From NCBI GenBank assembly GCA_021323415.1, contig JAJONM010000004.1, forward strand, positions 1 to 39,771: DNA of 39,771 nt, written 5' to 3'. The DNA comes from Rickettsiaceae bacterium (lineage in GTDB: Bacteria > Pseudomonadota > Alphaproteobacteria > Rickettsiales > UBA6187). Each line of letters starts with the position of its first letter. The stretch's first letter is position 1. This document shows, in pieces, positions 18,171-26,167 of the stretch. The notes under the pieces are model-generated. The model worked only from the letters and a program-made list of their open reading frames with translations. It was not told the DNA's origin and ran no database searches. Both the position numbers and the translations under genes were made by a program.

Positions 18171-18566
18171 CTATTGTATTGGGCTTTGAAGTTCATTTAA
18201 AGCGAGTCCTAATTTTCGGCTTGCTTTGCTAGCTATTTTTATAGCTTTGCCTAATTCATCGCATTTAAATCCATTTTTATAACAATTATTATTTGGGAAC
18301 TCGTCATCTACATGTTGCTGTTCTTCAAAAGCTAAACGTAATTTTAATTGAATGTCGGTAATGATTTCGTGGCCATATTCATTTAGCCATTCACCACAAT
18401 ATATTTTGCCATTTTTATGGTATGTGATCCAACCTCTGAGGCAATCAACATCTTTTTTTATTTTTTGTTCTTCTAGGTATTTTCCGTACTCTTTCTGCAA
18501 ATACCCCAACTGACTATAGAGTGAATCTAAGCTACTCTTATTCTTATTTGTATTATGGGTTAGCAT
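18171..18566 (-). CDS. Hypothetical protein upstream of yfdX-like gene
   Basis: A 131-residue soluble protein with no signal peptide or membrane segment that I do not recognise. It contains four Cys (CLRGW, YCGEW, NCYKNGFKC), a W-x-x-Y-x-K-N-G-K-x-Y-x-G-E-W stretch that resembles a MORN-like beta hairpin motif, and a helical C-terminus. A GGGAG ribosome-binding site lies about 8 bases before the ATG. The 12-bp gap to the YfdX gene implies co-transcription. Ordinary codon use suggests a real gene. Confidence 0.6.
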   Translation of the reverse strand: MLTHNTNKNKSSLDSLYSQLGYLQKEYGKYLEEQKIKKDVDCLRGWITYHKNGKIYCGEWLNEYGHEIITDIQLKLRLAFEEQQHVDDEFPNNNCYKNGFKCDELGKAIKIASKASRKLGLALNELQSPIQ

Positions 18567-18725
18567 ATAATTAATCTCCCTATTTTAGTTGCAAAGTCTA
18601 CATAATGCGCAGCTGCCTAATAAGTTTTCCCTACGAGAAAAAGAGGAATTTATAAAAAAATTGTAAATTTATTGGATACTTATTTTTTCCTGTTTGCACA
18701 GAATGGAGAAGTGATGAGTTTTAAA

Positions 18726-18750
18726 GGAACGTAACAAAATAGCATGCGAT
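18726..18750 (+). promoter_or_regulatory. Possible EcfG-type general stress promoter of the CsbD gene
   Basis: GGAAC (18726-18730), 16-base spacer, CGAT (18747-18750). The alphaproteobacterial EcfG sigma factor recognises GGAAC-N16/17-CGTT, so the -35 is perfect and the -10 matches three of four bases. Start of transcription would be about 23 nt before the ATG at 18780, leaving room for the GGAGG site. Confidence 0.4.
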
Positions 18751-18779
18751 GACATGTAAACAATTAAATGGAGGTTTAA

Positions 18780-18986
18780 ATGAATAAGGATCAAATTATA
18801 GGTAATTGGAAGCAATTTAAAGGAGAGGTTCGCAAAAGATGGGGTAAGTTGACTGACGATGAGGTGGATATCGTTGAAGGTAATCGTATGAAACTTACAG
18901 GTCAAATTCAGAAGGCATATGGCATTACAAAAGAAAAAGCAGAGGAAGAAGTTAATAATTGGGAAAAAGAATGCTGTGGAAAATAA
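18780..18986 (+). CDS. CsbD family stress protein
   Basis: A 68-residue hydrophilic protein starting MNKDQIIGNWKQFKGEVRKR, the classic CsbD start, followed by WGKLTDDEVD and a G-x-x-x-x-L-x-G-x-x-Q-x-x-Y-G-x-x segment. CsbD proteins are small general-stress proteins of unknown molecular role. A strong GGAGG lies 5 bases before the ATG. It heads a plus-strand series CsbD, DUF883, YqjE-like, LpxR and entericidin, and carries an EcfG-like promoter. Confidence 0.93.
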   Translation: MNKDQIIGNWKQFKGEVRKRWGKLTDDEVDIVEGNRMKLTGQIQKAYGITKEKAEEEVNNWEKECCGK

Positions 18987-19039
18987 GAAATCATTAAATA
19001 ATATTTTTTAATTTAACTTACTAATTAGGAGAATTTTTT

Positions 19040-19345
19040 ATGACTAGTGCAATTTCAAAAAGTTCAGATAACCGTGGATTAAAAAAAGAAGCCAAAGATA
19101 TTTCTGATAATGCTTCTGATATACTAGAAAATGCTAACCAGGCATTGAATATGGGGCGTAAAGAGCTTTCAAATATGGCGGAAAAGGCTGGAAAAAACAT
19201 GAGAGAATTTTTTAGTGCTAAGTCCCAACAAGTTTGTGACGCGAAAGATAAAGCTGAAGAAAAAATTACAGCTAACCCATTTACAGCGGTTTCTATCGCA
19301 GTTGTTAGTGGCTTAATTTTAGGGGCACTTTTTAGAGGTAAATAA
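19040..19345 (+). CDS. DUF883 / ElaB-YqjD family membrane-tethered protein
   Basis: 101 residues: a charged, Ala/Lys/Glu-rich helical body (1-78) followed by one C-terminal membrane helix with the family signature NPFTAVSIAVVSGLILG and a short basic end (FRGK). In Escherichia coli YqjD and ElaB are inner-membrane proteins that bind ribosomes in stationary phase; the same role here is inferred. AGGAG lies 8 bases before the ATG. The stop and the next start overlap by one base (TAATG), so translation is coupled to the next gene, as in the yqjD-yqjE pair. Confidence 0.9.
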   Translation: MTSAISKSSDNRGLKKEAKDISDNASDILENANQALNMGRKELSNMAEKAGKNMREFFSAKSQQVCDAKDKAEEKITANPFTAVSIAVVSGLILGALFRGK

Positions 19346-19791
19346 TGTCAGGAAGAATCGATCTTCTTAAGCAGCGTTTTGCATTATGGGCTTTAGGCCA
19401 GGCCCTTCCAGAGAGTGATTCGCTAAAAAGAAATATTAGAGTAGCACTTATGGGTTTGGTTATAGCGGTGGCAGGTGGGGTGCTTTTAGCGCTAGCAGTT
19501 GCCACTGCTATTTCTACTCTTTATTTTTATATTTCTGCTCAAGGTTATAGTACAACTGTAATATATTCTGTTATAGCTATAGCATTTATTATGCCATCTA
19601 TTATAGCAATATGGATGGCTAATAAGCTTATACAAAATAGTGCAAATATTAAGGATTCAGTCAGTCTATTTGGTAAAAAAGAAAAGGATGAAGTAAGCGA
19701 TCTAATAAATCAAATTACTCATTCGTTTCTCGAGGGCTTGCTTTCCAAGATTGAGACAAACCAATCAGAAGACGCTCTAAAAAACAAATAA
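19345..19791 (+). CDS. YqjE / phage-holin-superfamily membrane protein
   Basis: 148 residues with two hydrophobic segments (about 29-57 and 66-89) joined by a short turn, then a cytoplasmic Lys/Asp-rich tail. This is the layout of the YqjE-type 'phage holin family' (PF07332) proteins that accompany DUF883 genes; no phage context exists here and holin activity should not be assumed. It is coupled to the preceding gene by TAATG and followed by the LpxR gene after 15 bp. Confidence 0.78.
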   Translation: MSGRIDLLKQRFALWALGQALPESDSLKRNIRVALMGLVIAVAGGVLLALAVATAISTLYFYISAQGYSTTVIYSVIAIAFIMPSIIAIWMANKLIQNSANIKDSVSLFGKKEKDEVSDLINQITHSFLEGLLSKIETNQSEDALKNK

Positions 19792-19806
19792 TCATATAGG
19801 AAAAAC

Positions 19807-20826
19807 ATGCACAAAAAGAAAATTCTTACAGTACTTTTTGCTGTTTATTTGTGCAGTTTCTCAGCAAGTGCAAATGAAGAAAAACCAGAAGAAGTAACGC
19901 GTAAATACGTTGATAAGAAAGGTATTGTAACTTTAGCTTGGGAAAATGATATGTTTGCTGGAGAGGATAATCATTACACCAATGGCGCTCGCATATCATA
20001 TTTATCTGGTGAGGAGAGAATACCGCATTGGTTGCAGAGGGTTGCTAATTTTTTTCCTATGATTTCTAAAAGGGGGCATAAACGCTGGCACTTAGATATT
20101 GGTCAAAGCATGTTCACCCCCTCTAATATCACAGACCCGGATCCCCAAAGATATGATAGGCCATATGCTGGATGGCTTTATGGGGGCATCGGGATAATTT
20201 CTGAAACAGGCAAACGTTTAGATAGTTTGCTACTTACGTTGGGTATGGTCGGGCCATCATCATTAGCCAAGCAAACACAAAAAACAGTACATAGTGCTAT
20301 TGGTTCTCCAGATCCTAAAGGATGGAACTATCAATTAAAAGACGAGCCAGGAGCGGTTCTAACTTATGAACGTAAGTGGCGTGAGCTATACGAACTTGGT
20401 AATAGTGGTTTTGGTGTTGATATAACGCCAAGTATAGGTGCAAGTGCCGGTAATGTATTTACTAATGCCGGTATTGGTGCAGTTATCCGCTTGGGTTACG
20501 ATTTGCCTGCAGATTATGGTCCTCCGCTTATAAGACCAAATTTGCCAGGTTCTGATTTTTTTCTGCCTAGAAGATCTGTAGGTTATTATATATTTGCTGG
20601 TGTAGATGGAAGGGCCGTGGCACGTAATATATTTTTAGATGGCAATACATTCCGGGATTCACAAAGTGTAGATAAGGAAACATTTGTCGGTGGTTTGCAA
20701 TTGGGAGCGGCTATATCATTCAAAGATGCCAGGATTGCATATACACACGTTATTAATACTAAAGAGTTTACAACGCAAAAACATCACGATGAATTTGGTG
20801 CAGTTACTGTATCTATGCGGTTTTAG
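19807..20826 (+). CDS. lpxR: Outer-membrane lipid A 3-O-deacylase, LpxR family
   Basis: Removes the 3'-acyloxyacyl group of lipid A in the outer membrane, lowering endotoxin recognition in known pathogens. The 339-residue protein has a signal peptide (1-22, ASA-N), then a beta-barrel sequence typical of DUF2219/LpxR: WENDMFAGEDNHYTNG (45-60) with the family's Asn-Asp pair (47-48), and the catalytic His in TVHSAIGSPDPKGW (His162), plus DRPYAGWLYGG. It ends in a C-terminal Phe (VSMRF), the usual outer-membrane barrel signal. It sits 15 bp after the YqjE-like gene in a plus-strand group. The gene symbol is by family only. Confidence 0.88.
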   Translation: MHKKKILTVLFAVYLCSFSASANEEKPEEVTRKYVDKKGIVTLAWENDMFAGEDNHYTNGARISYLSGEERIPHWLQRVANFFPMISKRGHKRWHLDIGQSMFTPSNITDPDPQRYDRPYAGWLYGGIGIISETGKRLDSLLLTLGMVGPSSLAKQTQKTVHSAIGSPDPKGWNYQLKDEPGAVLTYERKWRELYELGNSGFGVDITPSIGASAGNVFTNAGIGAVIRLGYDLPADYGPPLIRPNLPGSDFFLPRRSVGYYIFAGVDGRAVARNIFLDGNTFRDSQSVDKETFVGGLQLGAAISFKDARIAYTHVINTKEFTTQKHHDEFGAVTVSMRF

Positions 20827-20917
20827 TTTTTCTTTATATTGTATATCCCCCCAGGTATCGAAAATTAACATGTTTTAATGCTATCCTTTTATCAGGGAGA
20901 AATAAAAGGAGGATATC

Positions 20918-21085
20918 ATGAGGCATAATATAAGCATGGTTGAATTGCTACTATTTTCTATTTTGGTAATGACTGGATGTAATACAATTGAAGGTGCTGG
21001 TAAGGATGTGCAAAAGGCTGGAGAAGGTATGGAAAAATCAGCGCAAGAGCACAAAAAGCATCATCAAACAGATGGTTGCAAATAA
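20918..21085 (+). CDS. Entericidin A/B-type small lipoprotein
   Basis: A 55-residue protein too short for ordinary gene calls. A hydrophobic N-terminus leads to the lipobox V-M-T-G-C (Cys21), then NTIEGAGKDVQKAGEGMEKS, the pattern of entericidin family lipoproteins (N-T-x-x-G-x-G-x-D-V-Q-K-A-G). The tail is His/Lys-rich (HKKHHQ) and ends in Cys-Lys. AAAGGAGGATATC precedes the ATG. In enterobacteria entericidins A and B are described as antidote and toxin lipoproteins, but most bacterial members are of unknown role. Only one copy is present here. It ends 3 bp before the convergent SelO gene. Confidence 0.88.
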   Translation: MRHNISMVELLLFSILVMTGCNTIEGAGKDVQKAGEGMEKSAQEHKKHHQTDGCK

Positions 21086-21088
21086 ATA

Positions 21089-22546
21089 TTACGATGAGCA
21101 GGAAACACAAATATTTTGATATTGCTCTGGGGCGGGCGATGCCAGATAATTAAATTCTGTGTGCTCATCATAAGGTAAGTGCAGGATGTTTAACAAATTA
21201 TCTATCATAGTATAATCTTTTTTATCTTCTGCCTGGCGGATAGCAATTTCTGCTACCCAATTACGAAGAATAAATTTAGGGTTTATTGCATTTAATTTAT
21301 TTGTGATTTTTTCTTCGGTTGTACCAGCTTCATTAACTCGTTTATGGTATTTAGTAAGCCATGCGAGTGCAAGTTGTTTATCATCAAATAGATCAAGCCA
21401 TTTATTTTGGTCTTTAAATGAATATGCAAGATAACGCAGTGTAAGTGTGTAATCACTTTGATTTGCTGCCATTAACTTAAGTAAATCAAACAATAAATCA
21501 GTATCGCCTTCTTTATACTCTGATAGGCCTAGTTTGACATACATTAATGTTTGGTATGTTTTAGTAAAAACTGTTTCATATGATTTTAGAATCTCACTTG
21601 ATTCTTCTATTGGAATAATAGGTTTCAGTGCATTAGCCAGTGCATGTAAGTTCCAAAGCCCAATTGTTGGTTGGTTTTCAAACGAATAGCGCCCTGAAGT
21701 ATCGGAGTGATTGCATATATATGATGGATTAAAACTCTCCATAAATCCAAATGGGCCATAATCAATTGTAAGCCCCAATATTGACATATTATCTGTATTC
21801 ATAACGCCATGGGAAAAGCCAATTGACTGCCACTTTGAAATAAGTTTTGCGGTTAGTTCTACTACCTCACTAAACCATAAATTATAACGGTTAGCTTCTT
21901 GTGCAATATTAGGGAAATAGTTATCAATTACATGGTCAGCTAGCAATTTTACATAGTCAAATTGCTGCCGGTAATAAAAATGTTCAAAATGCCCAAAACG
22001 TATGTGCGATTTGGCAAGCCGTGTAAAAATTGCTCCCGGTTCGATAGCCTCGCGTGCAACAGGTTCGCCAGTTCCAATTATGCAAAGGGAGCGCGTAGTT
22101 GGTATATTTAAACTATGTATAGCTTCTGAGCATAAATACTCACGTATGCATGAACGAAGCACTGCTCGACCATCGCCAAAGCGAGAGTAAGGAGTTTTAC
22201 CTGAGCCTTTGAGCTGTATATCCCATAATTCACCTTGGAAATTTTTGATCTGCCCAAGTAACAGGGCTCGTCCATCGCCTAGTTGACCTGCCCATTGTCC
22301 AAATTGGTGGCCAGAATAAACCATTGCCAGTGGCTCAGAGCCAGGCAAAGGTTTATTACCGGAGAAGTATAAAGCAAAATCTTTGTCTTGAAGTTCTTTA
22401 TTACTCAATCCTATAAGTTCTGCCCCTTTAGGGTTAGCATGGATAACCCAAGGATCTTGTGCAAAACCTTCGCCTGGCATTTTGGTATAGAAATCCTCTG
22501 GCAACTTGGCGTAAATATTTTTAAATGACAAGTTCCATCTGGACAT
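21089..22546 (-). CDS. selO: Protein adenylyltransferase SelO (YdiU)
   Basis: Pseudokinase-fold enzyme that transfers AMP from ATP to Ser, Thr or Tyr of target proteins, linked to oxidative stress. The 485 residues match the family: MVYSGHQFGQWAGQLGDGRA near 80-99 (nucleotide pocket), QLKGSGKTPYSRFGDGRAVL, and HGVMNTDNMSILGLTIDYGPFGF around 245-267 with the metal-binding Asn/Asp residues. The C-terminal CVSCSS places a Cys third from the end, where eukaryotic SelO has selenocysteine. It is transcribed toward the entericidin gene and lies 2 bp after the YceI gene, with which it probably shares a transcript. Confidence 0.95.
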   Translation of the reverse strand: MSRWNLSFKNIYAKLPEDFYTKMPGEGFAQDPWVIHANPKGAELIGLSNKELQDKDFALYFSGNKPLPGSEPLAMVYSGHQFGQWAGQLGDGRALLLGQIKNFQGELWDIQLKGSGKTPYSRFGDGRAVLRSCIREYLCSEAIHSLNIPTTRSLCIIGTGEPVAREAIEPGAIFTRLAKSHIRFGHFEHFYYRQQFDYVKLLADHVIDNYFPNIAQEANRYNLWFSEVVELTAKLISKWQSIGFSHGVMNTDNMSILGLTIDYGPFGFMESFNPSYICNHSDTSGRYSFENQPTIGLWNLHALANALKPIIPIEESSEILKSYETVFTKTYQTLMYVKLGLSEYKEGDTDLLFDLLKLMAANQSDYTLTLRYLAYSFKDQNKWLDLFDDKQLALAWLTKYHKRVNEAGTTEEKITNKLNAINPKFILRNWVAEIAIRQAEDKKDYTMIDNLLNILHLPYDEHTEFNYLASPAPEQYQNICVSCSS

Positions 22547-22548
22547 TA

Positions 22549-23142
22549 TTACTTCTTAGCTGGCGCTTGAACGCTGGCTTCTGATTCAATATCGATTTGC
22601 ACATCGTCACCAACATCAGGTACATATTTTGCAATACCAAATTCAGAACGTTTAATTGTTGTACTGGCAGTAAATCCTACTGTTTTGTTATGGGTCATTG
22701 GATGTTCACCGATCTTGTTGAGTGTTACTTTAAGAACGATAGGCTTCGTAACTCCGTGTAAAGTAAAGTCTCCGCGAACATCAGCTGTTTTATCTCCCGT
22801 TGGTTCAACACTCGTGCTTTTAAAAGTTGCTGTAGGGAATTTTTTTACATCAAGAAAATCAGGGCTTTTTATATGGTCATCAAATTTAGTTATGCCAGTT
22901 ACAAGGTCATTAGTATCAATTACCACATTTACCGAACTATTTTTAGGGGTGGTTTCATCTAAATTAATGTTCCCGCTTTTTATACCAAAACGGCCTGATG
23001 GACTTGAGAAGCCGAAATGGCTTGTGTGCCATAATATATTTGTATGGCTAGGATCAAAAGTATAATCCGCCGCTTGTGTTGCCAGTGGGAAGGATAATAG
23101 GAGCGATGAAACAATCAGCGCTTTAGTGAAAGTAGTTTTCAT
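22549..23142 (-). CDS. YceI family periplasmic lipid-binding-type protein
   Basis: Exported lipocalin-like protein of the YceI family; members bind polyisoprenoid-type ligands and are induced by base or osmotic stress, but no ligand can be read here. I start it at the ATG at 23142 (197 residues) where a normal signal peptide begins (MKTTFTK, cleavage at T-Q-A-A), not at the earlier ATG at 23214, whose extra 24 residues look untranslated. After cleavage it reads DYTFDPSHTNILWHTSHFGF, then GDFTLHGVTKPIVL and GFTASTTIKRSEFGI, all family hallmarks. It is followed at once by SelO on the same strand. Confidence 0.92.
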   Translation of the reverse strand: MKTTFTKALIVSSLLLSFPLATQAADYTFDPSHTNILWHTSHFGFSSPSGRFGIKSGNINLDETTPKNSSVNVVIDTNDLVTGITKFDDHIKSPDFLDVKKFPTATFKSTSVEPTGDKTADVRGDFTLHGVTKPIVLKVTLNKIGEHPMTHNKTVGFTASTTIKRSEFGIAKYVPDVGDDVQIDIESEASVQAPAKK

Positions 23143-23263
23143 ATCATAAGCTCTTATAATTAAATTTATAAAAATCCTATGTAGAATAATGCTCGTATTT
23201 ATACGAACTTTCAAGGAAGATTTACCTTATATGGCTACTAATGTTGGAACCCAAGATGAAGAA

Positions 23264-23304
23264 AAGAATAATACGGTAACCTTATAAGTCACCGTATTAT
23301 TCTT
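23264..23304 (-). terminator. Terminator of the SRPBCC gene
   Basis: A perfect 14-bp inverted repeat AAGAATAATACGGT / ACCGTATTATTCTT (23264-23277, 23291-23304) with a 13-base loop, 6 bp after the stop at 23310. The minus-strand sequence continues TTTCTTC. Confidence 0.85.
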
Positions 23305-23309
23305 AATAA

Positions 23310-24098
23310 TTACTGTGGATTAGCAGGGTTGCTTTCAGCAGGCGGGGTCGTCGTGCCTTCACCTTGAGTAGCAGGCGTTGGCGCTGTAGTAGCAGCATCT
23401 GGAGCCGTTGGAGTAGCTGGAGCTAAACCTTCAGGGCTGACACTGCCTTCAGGCGCTACAGGAGCTACAGTTTCTCCCTCAATAGGAGCACCAGTTTCAT
23501 TTACTTCAGGAGCTGGAGCTACGCTTTTTGCAGCACTTGCTTCTGCTATAGTTTTAAGACTAGCTAAGCCTTGTTCAAACTGCTCACCAACCATTTTTTC
23601 ACAGTTCATAACTAAGCCAATTGCTTTAGCAACAAAATTTTTCTGGCCAGTCATATCCCATGTTACTACTGTTTGGTTATTTTCAGGTACAAACTTAAAT
23701 TCAGTAGTGTTTACACCTTCCATAGGTTTTTTAAATTCAAGCTTAATGCGAATTAGGCTAGTTGGCTGGCTTTCTGTTATTGTCATAACACCAGCACCAA
23801 CATCACTATTTCCTTCCCATGCAACGGATGCATCTTTACCAGATTCTGGACCTTGGTATGTGCTTTTTGCATTAGGATCAAGTTTTGCCCAAGGTGACCA
23901 TGCTTCCCATTTATGAAGATCATTTACTTGTTCAAAAATAAACTCAGGAGCAGCATTTATGCTAGCAGTGCGCGTAACACGAAATTCTGATGGCTGAATT
24001 GCAATAACAGCAACAAGAATAGCAATGATTACTGCTAAAACTATTAGCACTGTTGATAAAGGGTTCCTTTTAGTTAAATTATCTTGAGCCAATTTCAT
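23310..24098 (-). CDS. SRPBCC (polyketide cyclase-like) membrane-anchored protein with Pro/Ala/Thr tail
   Basis: 262 residues. A membrane helix (about 16-36) is followed by a START/SRPBCC-type domain (about 39-185): R-T-A-S-I-N-A-A-P-E-F-I-F, N-D-L-H-K-W-E-A-W-S-P-W, a V-A-W-E-G-N strand and a C-terminal helix ending in G-L-A-S-L-K. Such domains bind hydrophobic ligands; this one is probably periplasmic. The last 70 residues are a low-complexity Pro/Ala/Thr/Glu tail with no fold. AGAAGGAG lies before the ATG, and the gene has a good promoter and terminator of its own, so it is a single-gene unit. Confidence 0.85.
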   Translation of the reverse strand: MKLAQDNLTKRNPLSTVLIVLAVIIAILVAVIAIQPSEFRVTRTASINAAPEFIFEQVNDLHKWEAWSPWAKLDPNAKSTYQGPESGKDASVAWEGNSDVGAGVMTITESQPTSLIRIKLEFKKPMEGVNTTEFKFVPENNQTVVTWDMTGQKNFVAKAIGLVMNCEKMVGEQFEQGLASLKTIAEASAAKSVAPAPEVNETGAPIEGETVAPVAPEGSVSPEGLAPATPTAPDAATTAPTPATQGEGTTTPPAESNPANPQ

Positions 24099-24134
24099 CT
24101 CCTTCTTTTGTTTAGAACTAGTATGAGATTGTAG

Positions 24135-24162
24135 GTTATAAATGCCTAATTCATTAAGTCAA
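24135..24162 (-). promoter_or_regulatory. Sigma70-type promoter of the SRPBCC gene
   Basis: On the minus strand TTGACT (24162-24157), 16-base spacer, TATAAC (24140-24135). Transcription would begin about 30 nt before the ATG at 24098. Confidence 0.55.
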
Positions 24163-24178
24163 TGAAGATGTTGGATTT

Positions 24179-24667
24179 TTAATATCTTTCACGCATTTCC
24201 TTAAATTTCCTCCCGATTAAAGCAAACGGATTTTCCATTGCTAATTTCCCTTTTTCTGCCATCATTCTTCCAGCAATTTCTTTAGCTTTCCTATCTGAGA
24301 ACATCTCTCTGGATAAGGAAAAAACCTCAGTTTCTTCCTTATCTACATGTTGTTCAATTAAATATCGTAACTCCAGAACTTTATCCAGCCATTCATCTTG
24401 TTTGGCAGATAAATCCTCTATATTCATCATTAGGTCTTCAATTTCATCATGATCATCAAATGAGCCTTCCAGTAATAGTTTCTTCCTGCCAAGATTCATT
24501 AACGGCTTATATAACACCTCTTCCTCAGCTTTACTATGTATGGTCAGTTCAGTGCGCATAAAGTGAAAAATTTCTTCACGCAAATCTGCATCCATTGTTG
24601 CCTCTATACTATCTAATGCGCTTAGTACAATTCTATGGTCATTTTCAAGTAATTCATAAATAAGCAT
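24179..24667 (-). CDS. Hemerythrin HHE domain protein
   Basis: A 162-residue four-helix di-iron protein. Candidate metal ligands lie in helical order: His11 (E-N-D-H-R), His44 and Glu48 (T-I-H-S-K-A-E-E-E), His73 and Glu75 or Glu77 (D-D-H-D-E-I-E), His107 and Glu111 (Q-H-V-D-K-E-E). Such proteins bind oxygen, nitric oxide or act in iron/redox stress; a precise role is unknown. I begin it at 24667 because AAGAGGAC precedes that ATG; the upstream in-frame ATG at 24700 has no such site. The host-attachment gene runs divergently from it. Confidence 0.9.
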   Translation of the reverse strand: MLIYELLENDHRIVLSALDSIEATMDADLREEIFHFMRTELTIHSKAEEEVLYKPLMNLGRKKLLLEGSFDDHDEIEDLMMNIEDLSAKQDEWLDKVLELRYLIEQHVDKEETEVFSLSREMFSDRKAKEIAGRMMAEKGKLAMENPFALIGRKFKEMRERY

Positions 24668-24839
24668 AATATGTCCTCTTTTTAATATGGTTATAGACAT
24701 ATAGAAAATAAGAAGGCAGATAAAAATTCTATGCCATTAAATATCAGGCAAATACTGATGCTACGTTTATATATTTAATGTGGTTAAACATATAGATATT
24801 ATTAATTTTTTAATAATATTAAATTTTAAACCAAAATGT

Positions 24840-25310
24840 ATGTTGGCACTTATGTATAACGAGTCACTTAATCCAGAGAGAAATCCAATAACATGGATTT
24901 TGGTAGCAGATGGCGAAAGAGCACAAATGTATATGCGCCAGAACATAAAATCTATGATTCCGGTTAAAAGTATTAGTAAAAGGCCACATTTCCAGGAAAA
25001 GCTAAAACCATGGGTGGTTCCTATTTCTGGCATGGAATGGCAGGCCGAATCAACAGATAATTATGAAATAGGCAATGTAAAAGAGCAGATAAAGTTTCGC
25101 TTTATGCGCAAAATTGCCAGCCAGATAAATATAGCATACCAGAATAAATCTTTTGAAAGACTGGCTTTAGTAGCCCCTCCAAAATTGCTTGGGGAGCTAA
25201 AAAAGCAATTAGACGAAAGTGTTCTAAAATCTGTTGTTGCTGAACTTCCCAAAGATATTACGCATTATCAGGGTCGAGATTTAGCAGTTCATCTTAGTCA
25301 ACTAGTATAG
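24840..25310 (+). CDS. Host-attachment protein family (baeRF-like, PF10116)
   Basis: A protein of about 156 residues with W-I-L-V-A-D-G-E-R-A-Q-M-Y near its start, a variable basic middle, and LALVAPPKLLGELKKQL followed by DITHYQGRDLAVHL. This matches the 'protein required for attachment to host cells' family, which comparative work relates to eukaryotic release-factor-1-like (baeRF) ribosome-associated folds; the old name comes from a plant-associated bacterium. The start is uncertain: ATG at 24840 or 24852 both fit and neither has a clear ribosome-binding site; an in-frame GTG at 24780 would add a hydrophobic AT-rich stretch and is less likely. It ends 1 bp before the convergent DUF3750 gene. 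Confidence 0.82.
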   Translation: MLALMYNESLNPERNPITWILVADGERAQMYMRQNIKSMIPVKSISKRPHFQEKLKPWVVPISGMEWQAESTDNYEIGNVKEQIKFRFMRKIASQINIAYQNKSFERLALVAPPKLLGELKKQLDESVLKSVVAELPKDITHYQGRDLAVHLSQLV

Positions 25311-25311
25311 T

Positions 25312-26034
25312 TTACCCTATGCCCGGTAGTAATATTTTGAAAGGCCAAAATTTAATACCATAGACAAAACCTAATAGGTTAACTTCAATCCCTTCTTTTT
25401 TAGCTATAAGAATGCCTAAAACTCCAAATAATGAAACTTGGTAGCCGGTGCCACTAGGTGCCTTTGCAAAGAATGTACCTTTAGACAAAAAGTCTTTTCC
25501 TATAGCATCGGATGGCAGGGCCAATTCCAGTTCTGGGACCGAGCGGGCAACGTGAGCAGGGAATGTATTGCTATTTGGCCCTGGCCATAAAACATAAGGA
25601 GCTGCATATGAGTAGTTTTTTGCTACCATATCAATCTTTGGAATAAGCGTTTCTGCCTCACTGCCTCTTATATCAAGTATAAGTTCGGGGGGGTCATTAA
25701 ACCAGTTACGGTCAGGAATATCCTCAGAAATAGAAAGTGCAGGCAAACCGCGGTAAGTGCGCCATCCTACAACCTGATATACGGTATAAGCAACTGCATC
25801 CTTAGGTTTTACGGATATCCAGCAATGGGTGCCAAATATGCCACGCCAATTAAATGCTCTGGCAGAGTACGCCTGAATAACAGCCTCTTTTTCATCTTCT
25901 GGCTTTGGCGCGAGATTTGCGCTATCACGGTTTGCAGTTTTATAATCGGATTTTAAATCCACCTGCCCAGTTGCAACAATCCATATAGGACCGGCAATAG
26001 TTAAGATAAGCCAACAGATCAATATTAATTTCAT
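25312..26034 (-). CDS. DUF3750 family protein
   Basis: 240 residues with a signal peptide or N-terminal anchor (1-22) and the pattern of DUF3750: R-G-I-F-G-T-H-C-W-I, a V-V-G-W-R-T-Y-R-G-L segment, PDRNWFNDPPELILDIRG, Y-A-A-P-Y-V-L-W-P-G-P-N-S-N-T-F-P-A-H-V-A-R and a Gly/Leu-rich end predicted to be exported. The conserved Cys/His (THCW) and N-S-N-T-F motif hint at a cysteine-peptidase-like fold, but no activity is established. It lies between the convergent attachment-family gene and an unusual GC-rich intergenic element. Confidence 0.83.
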   Translation of the reverse strand: MKLILICWLILTIAGPIWIVATGQVDLKSDYKTANRDSANLAPKPEDEKEAVIQAYSARAFNWRGIFGTHCWISVKPKDAVAYTVYQVVGWRTYRGLPALSISEDIPDRNWFNDPPELILDIRGSEAETLIPKIDMVAKNYSYAAPYVLWPGPNSNTFPAHVARSVPELELALPSDAIGKDFLSKGTFFAKAPSGTGYQVSLFGVLGILIAKKEGIEVNLLGFVYGIKFWPFKILLPGIG

Positions 26035-26070
26035 TTAAATAACAGCTATAGAATTTCAAGTTTTCTTTGT

Positions 26071-26150
26071 CCGCTAGGAGTAAGCTATGCGAGCGGCGTA
26101 AGCGTATAAACATACGTGCGCACGCGAGTATGGTCTACGACAACGCGGCA
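26071..26150. repeat. GC-rich hairpin-forming intergenic element
   Basis: Within AT-rich surroundings this stretch is clearly richer in G and C and in CG dinucleotides. It holds CCGCT (26071-26075) facing AGCGG (26092-26096), then CATAC (26111-26115) facing GTATG (26128-26132) around the 10-bp palindrome CGTGCGCACG (26114-26123 by one base). It encodes no gene. It looks like a copy of a dispersed intergenic repeat, but no second copy is in this window. Confidence 0.4.
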
Positions 26151-26167
26151 AGGATAAAATGGAAATA

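Noticed and set aside
19345..19791. Prophage holin
   Set aside because: The superfamily name suggests it, but the gene is coupled to a DUF883 gene as in yqjD-yqjE and no phage genes are near.
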